A DNA stretch of 16,326 nt from Bacteroidales bacterium (GTDB lineage: Bacteria; Bacteroidota; Bacteroidia; Bacteroidales; FEN-979), in NCBI GenBank assembly GCA_023231065.1, contig JALNWE010000066.1:1-16326 (forward strand). The letters run 5' to 3'. The notes beneath the pieces are model-generated. The model did no database searches. It had not been told where the DNA came from and was given only the letters and a program-made list of their open reading frames with translations. A program made the translations under genes and the position numbers. Positions 16,077-16,326 of the stretch are shown here, piece after piece (position 1 is the stretch's first letter; every line of letters starts with the position of its first letter).

Positions 16077-16077
16077 T

Positions 16078-16101
16078 AAAAACCCCCGCAGCGGTCCGGT
16101 T
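16078..16101 (-). terminator. Weak rho-independent terminator candidate after carB
   Basis: On the minus strand, AACC (16098-16101) can pair with GGTT across an inner CCG-CTG-CGG stem, and TTTTT follows at 16078-16082. It lies 110 bases past the putative carB stop. The stem is interrupted, so the call is tentative. Confidence 0.3.
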
Positions 16102-16210
16102 AACTACTGCAATACCCCTGCAAACAGGAAAAAAGCAACCATTATATTTCGGCGCACCAGCGTTATTGATCATGCAAACGGTAGAAATACCGGCAATTTT
16201 GGCACCAATG

Positions 16211-16326
16211 TCAACGATATTCATCCCAGCTCTTAATATCCAGGCTATTTTCATCATATTTACAGATGGCATAAATAAATGCGCTGGCTAAGCGGGCATT
16301 GGTGATCAGGGGAATATTAAAATCAA
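16211..16326 (-). CDS. carB: Carbamoyl-phosphate synthase large subunit, C-terminal fragment
   Basis: The frame is open from the right window edge to the TGA at 16211-16213 and gives the last 37 residues only. It begins DFNIPLITNARLASAFIYAI and ends IKSWDEYR. This matches my knowledge of the C-terminal methylglyoxal-synthase-like domain of CarB in Bacteroidota, where a PLITNxxxAxAF motif is followed by a KSWDEY ending. This domain binds allosteric effectors; the enzyme makes carbamoyl phosphate for pyrimidine and arginine synthesis. The fragment is too short to exclude another protein with the same domain, but the position of the domain at the C-terminus favours CarB. Confidence 0.72.
   Translation of the reverse strand, partial: DFNIPLITNARLASAFIYAICKYDENSLDIKSWDEYR

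Noticed and set aside
16069..16272. 67-residue minus-strand open frame overlapping the carB 3' end
   Set aside because: It overlaps the carB frame, which matches a known C-terminal motif, and it crosses the candidate terminator and palindrome.
1..16326. CRISPR array, tRNA, rRNA or insertion sequence
   Set aside because: No regularly spaced identical repeats, no cloverleaf or rRNA-like segment, and no transposase or terminal inverted repeats were seen. The repeated DNA in the propeller genes is coding.

Overview
The window looks like a chromosomal segment of a Bacteroidota bacterium. Three secreted proteins end in type A C-terminal domains of the type IX secretion system (T9SS). Four regulators share a tetratricopeptide (TPR) / membrane / helix-turn-helix layout that is common in this phylum. 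Six of the eight genes whose upstream region is visible have a TAnnTTTG element, the Bacteroidota -7 promoter motif, 24 to 48 bases before the chosen start. The right edge holds what appears to be the last 37 codons of carB, so this is an accessory cluster next to a housekeeping gene.

Layout. Left part (1-7980): two regulator/secreted-protein pairs arranged as mirror images. On the minus strand, a TPR-LuxR regulator (1465-3222) lies before a secreted protein that runs off the left edge (1-1242). On the plus strand, a second TPR-LuxR regulator (3705-5510) lies before a secreted T9SS protein (5785-7980). The two secreted proteins are diverged relatives of each other. A 482-base gap with a perfect 10-bp inverted repeat separates the two divergent regulators. 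Middle part (7981-12415): a strong two-way terminator (7992-8033) separates this from a minus-strand pair, a T9SS cargo with about fourteen Asp-box blades (8114-10543) preceded by a TPR regulator with an AraC output domain (10712-12415). Right part (12589-16326): a third TPR-LuxR regulator (12589-14406), a T9SS cargo predicted to be a seven-bladed propeller (14502-15992), and the carB 3' end (16211-16326), all on the minus strand.

How the genes may work together. Each regulator appears to hold its TPR sensor in the periplasm and its DNA-binding domain in the cytoplasm, joined by one membrane helix and coiled coils. Each lies next to one predicted exported protein. The simplest reading, which is inference, is a set of one-component transmembrane regulators that each control a neighbouring surface or secreted protein, perhaps in response to a periplasmic ligand or to the cargo itself. 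Symmetric or repeated DNA sites lie at or just upstream of the putative promoters of all four cargo genes and of one regulator, as expected for locally regulated genes. No enzyme active site was recognised in any cargo.

Base composition changes along the window. The left genes are clearly A+T-rich and the right genes near carB are richer in G+C (sample counts: 16 of 60 G+C at 2401-2460, 31 of 60 at 12661-12720). No tRNA, rRNA, CRISPR array, insertion sequence or integrase was seen. No frameshift was seen in the genes.
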